From positions 1 to 38,482 of the forward strand of contig NZ_JAUNTW010000007.1 in assembly GCF_030538495.1 (NCBI RefSeq): a stretch of 38,482 nt of DNA, given 5' to 3'. The stretch is from Paracoccus sp. (in: a-proteobacteria) (GTDB lineage: Bacteria; Pseudomonadota; Alphaproteobacteria; Rhodobacterales; Rhodobacteraceae). The notes beneath the pieces are model-generated. The model saw nothing but the letters and a program-made list of their open reading frames with translations, was not told where the DNA came from and searched no databases. Below, piece after piece: positions 38,181 to 38,482 of this stretch. The translations under genes and the position numbers were made by a program. Numbering within the stretch: the stretch's first letter is position 1; each line of letters opens with the position of its first letter.

Positions 38181-38385
38181 TGGTTCCGCAGGCGGAGTGA
38201 GGGGGCAACCGTCAACGGCGACAGCGCGGTTCAGGCAATGTGCCGTTCCGTCAGAACGGCATTATCGCGCCGTGGCACCACAGGCCGCCGCAACGGCTTT
38301 CGTCGCGCCTTGATCTTCAATCGCGCCATCGAGATTGGCCGCGTTCGTTGGCGGTTTTCCGTCATCGCTTTCGCCGCCGATACGT
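38181..38385. repeat. Tandem repeat unit 2 (about 205 bp)
   Basis: Second unit, similar to unit 1 along its length with scattered base changes and a 1-base loss in CAGAACGG(G)CAT. The ACCGCGCGGT palindrome is broken (ACAGCGCGGT), and the 7-bp hairpin is weakened. A 44-codon frame on the minus strand (38365 to 38231) begins MTENRQRTRPISMARLKIKA; unit 1 carries the same opening. Confidence 0.88.
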
Positions 38386-38482
38386 TGGTCCCGAGGCAGG
38401 GCGGGGGGACAGCGGTCAACGGCGACCGCGCGGTTCGGGCAATGTGCTGTTCCGTCAGAACGGGCATCATCACGCCATTGCA
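38386..38482. repeat. Tandem repeat unit 3, cut by the window edge
   Basis: Third unit, with 97 bp visible. From 38413 to 38482 it is identical, base for base, to unit 1 (38003-38072), while unit 2 differs there. The first 25 bp differ more (TGGTCCCGAGGCAGGGCGGG). The array very likely continues to the right. Confidence 0.85.

Noticed and set aside
37975..38482. CRISPR array
   Set aside because: The units are about 205 bp with no short-repeat/unique-spacer pattern and no cas genes nearby.

Overview
The window is a GC-rich stretch of chromosome or megaplasmid that looks like a denitrifying alphaproteobacterium of the Rhodobacterales (Paracoccus/Roseobacter relatives). The reasons are the nir, nor and nos gene orders, the cytochrome cd1 heme ligands that match Paracoccus pantotrophus residue for residue, the FtsH, TolA and TyrA sequence style, and the GATATTT/GAGTATTT 3' repeat elements (recalled as typical of this group; not searched). 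No tRNA, rRNA, IS element, phage gene or CRISPR array was seen.

Region 1 (1-21183) is a compact denitrification island. From the left, on the minus strand, are nosZ (cut by the window edge) and nosR, then an FNR/CRP-family regulator of the Nnr/Dnr type. A divergent nnrS follows, then norFEDQB and norC on the minus strand (operon read norC-B-Q-D-E-F). The plus-strand run is nirS-E-C-F-DL-G-H-J-N, followed by two small coupled membrane-protein genes. Together these encode nitrite to NO (NirS), NO to N2O (NorCB) and N2O to N2 (NosZ), plus the heme d1 pathway (NirE, NirDL/G/H, NirJ, NirF, NirN) and the assembly factors NorD, NorQ and NosR. Four FNR/Nnr-type boxes lie before nosR, between nnr and nnrS, before norC and before nirS. 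The regulator encoded here is the obvious candidate to bind them.

Region 2 (21184-24638) holds a short intergenic direct repeat and a glutaryl-CoA module: a class III CoA-transferase, glutaryl-CoA dehydrogenase and a divergent LysR regulator with an inverted-repeat candidate operator.

Region 3 (24627-37040) is core genome, all on the minus strand: folD and a chorismate mutase; ftsH; the cell-envelope set ybgC-tolQ-tolR-tolA-tolB-pal-cpoB with tilS; and scoAB for ketone-body CoA transfer.

Region 4 (37041-38482) holds a short TyrA-type dehydrogenase gene. It is preceded by a possible 15-codon leader peptide rich in aromatic residues and several hairpins, one of which would cover the ribosome-binding site. 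It is followed by an array of tandem repeats of about 205 bp that starts inside the tyrA 3' end and runs off the right edge. The leader and the repeat array are the least explained parts of the window.
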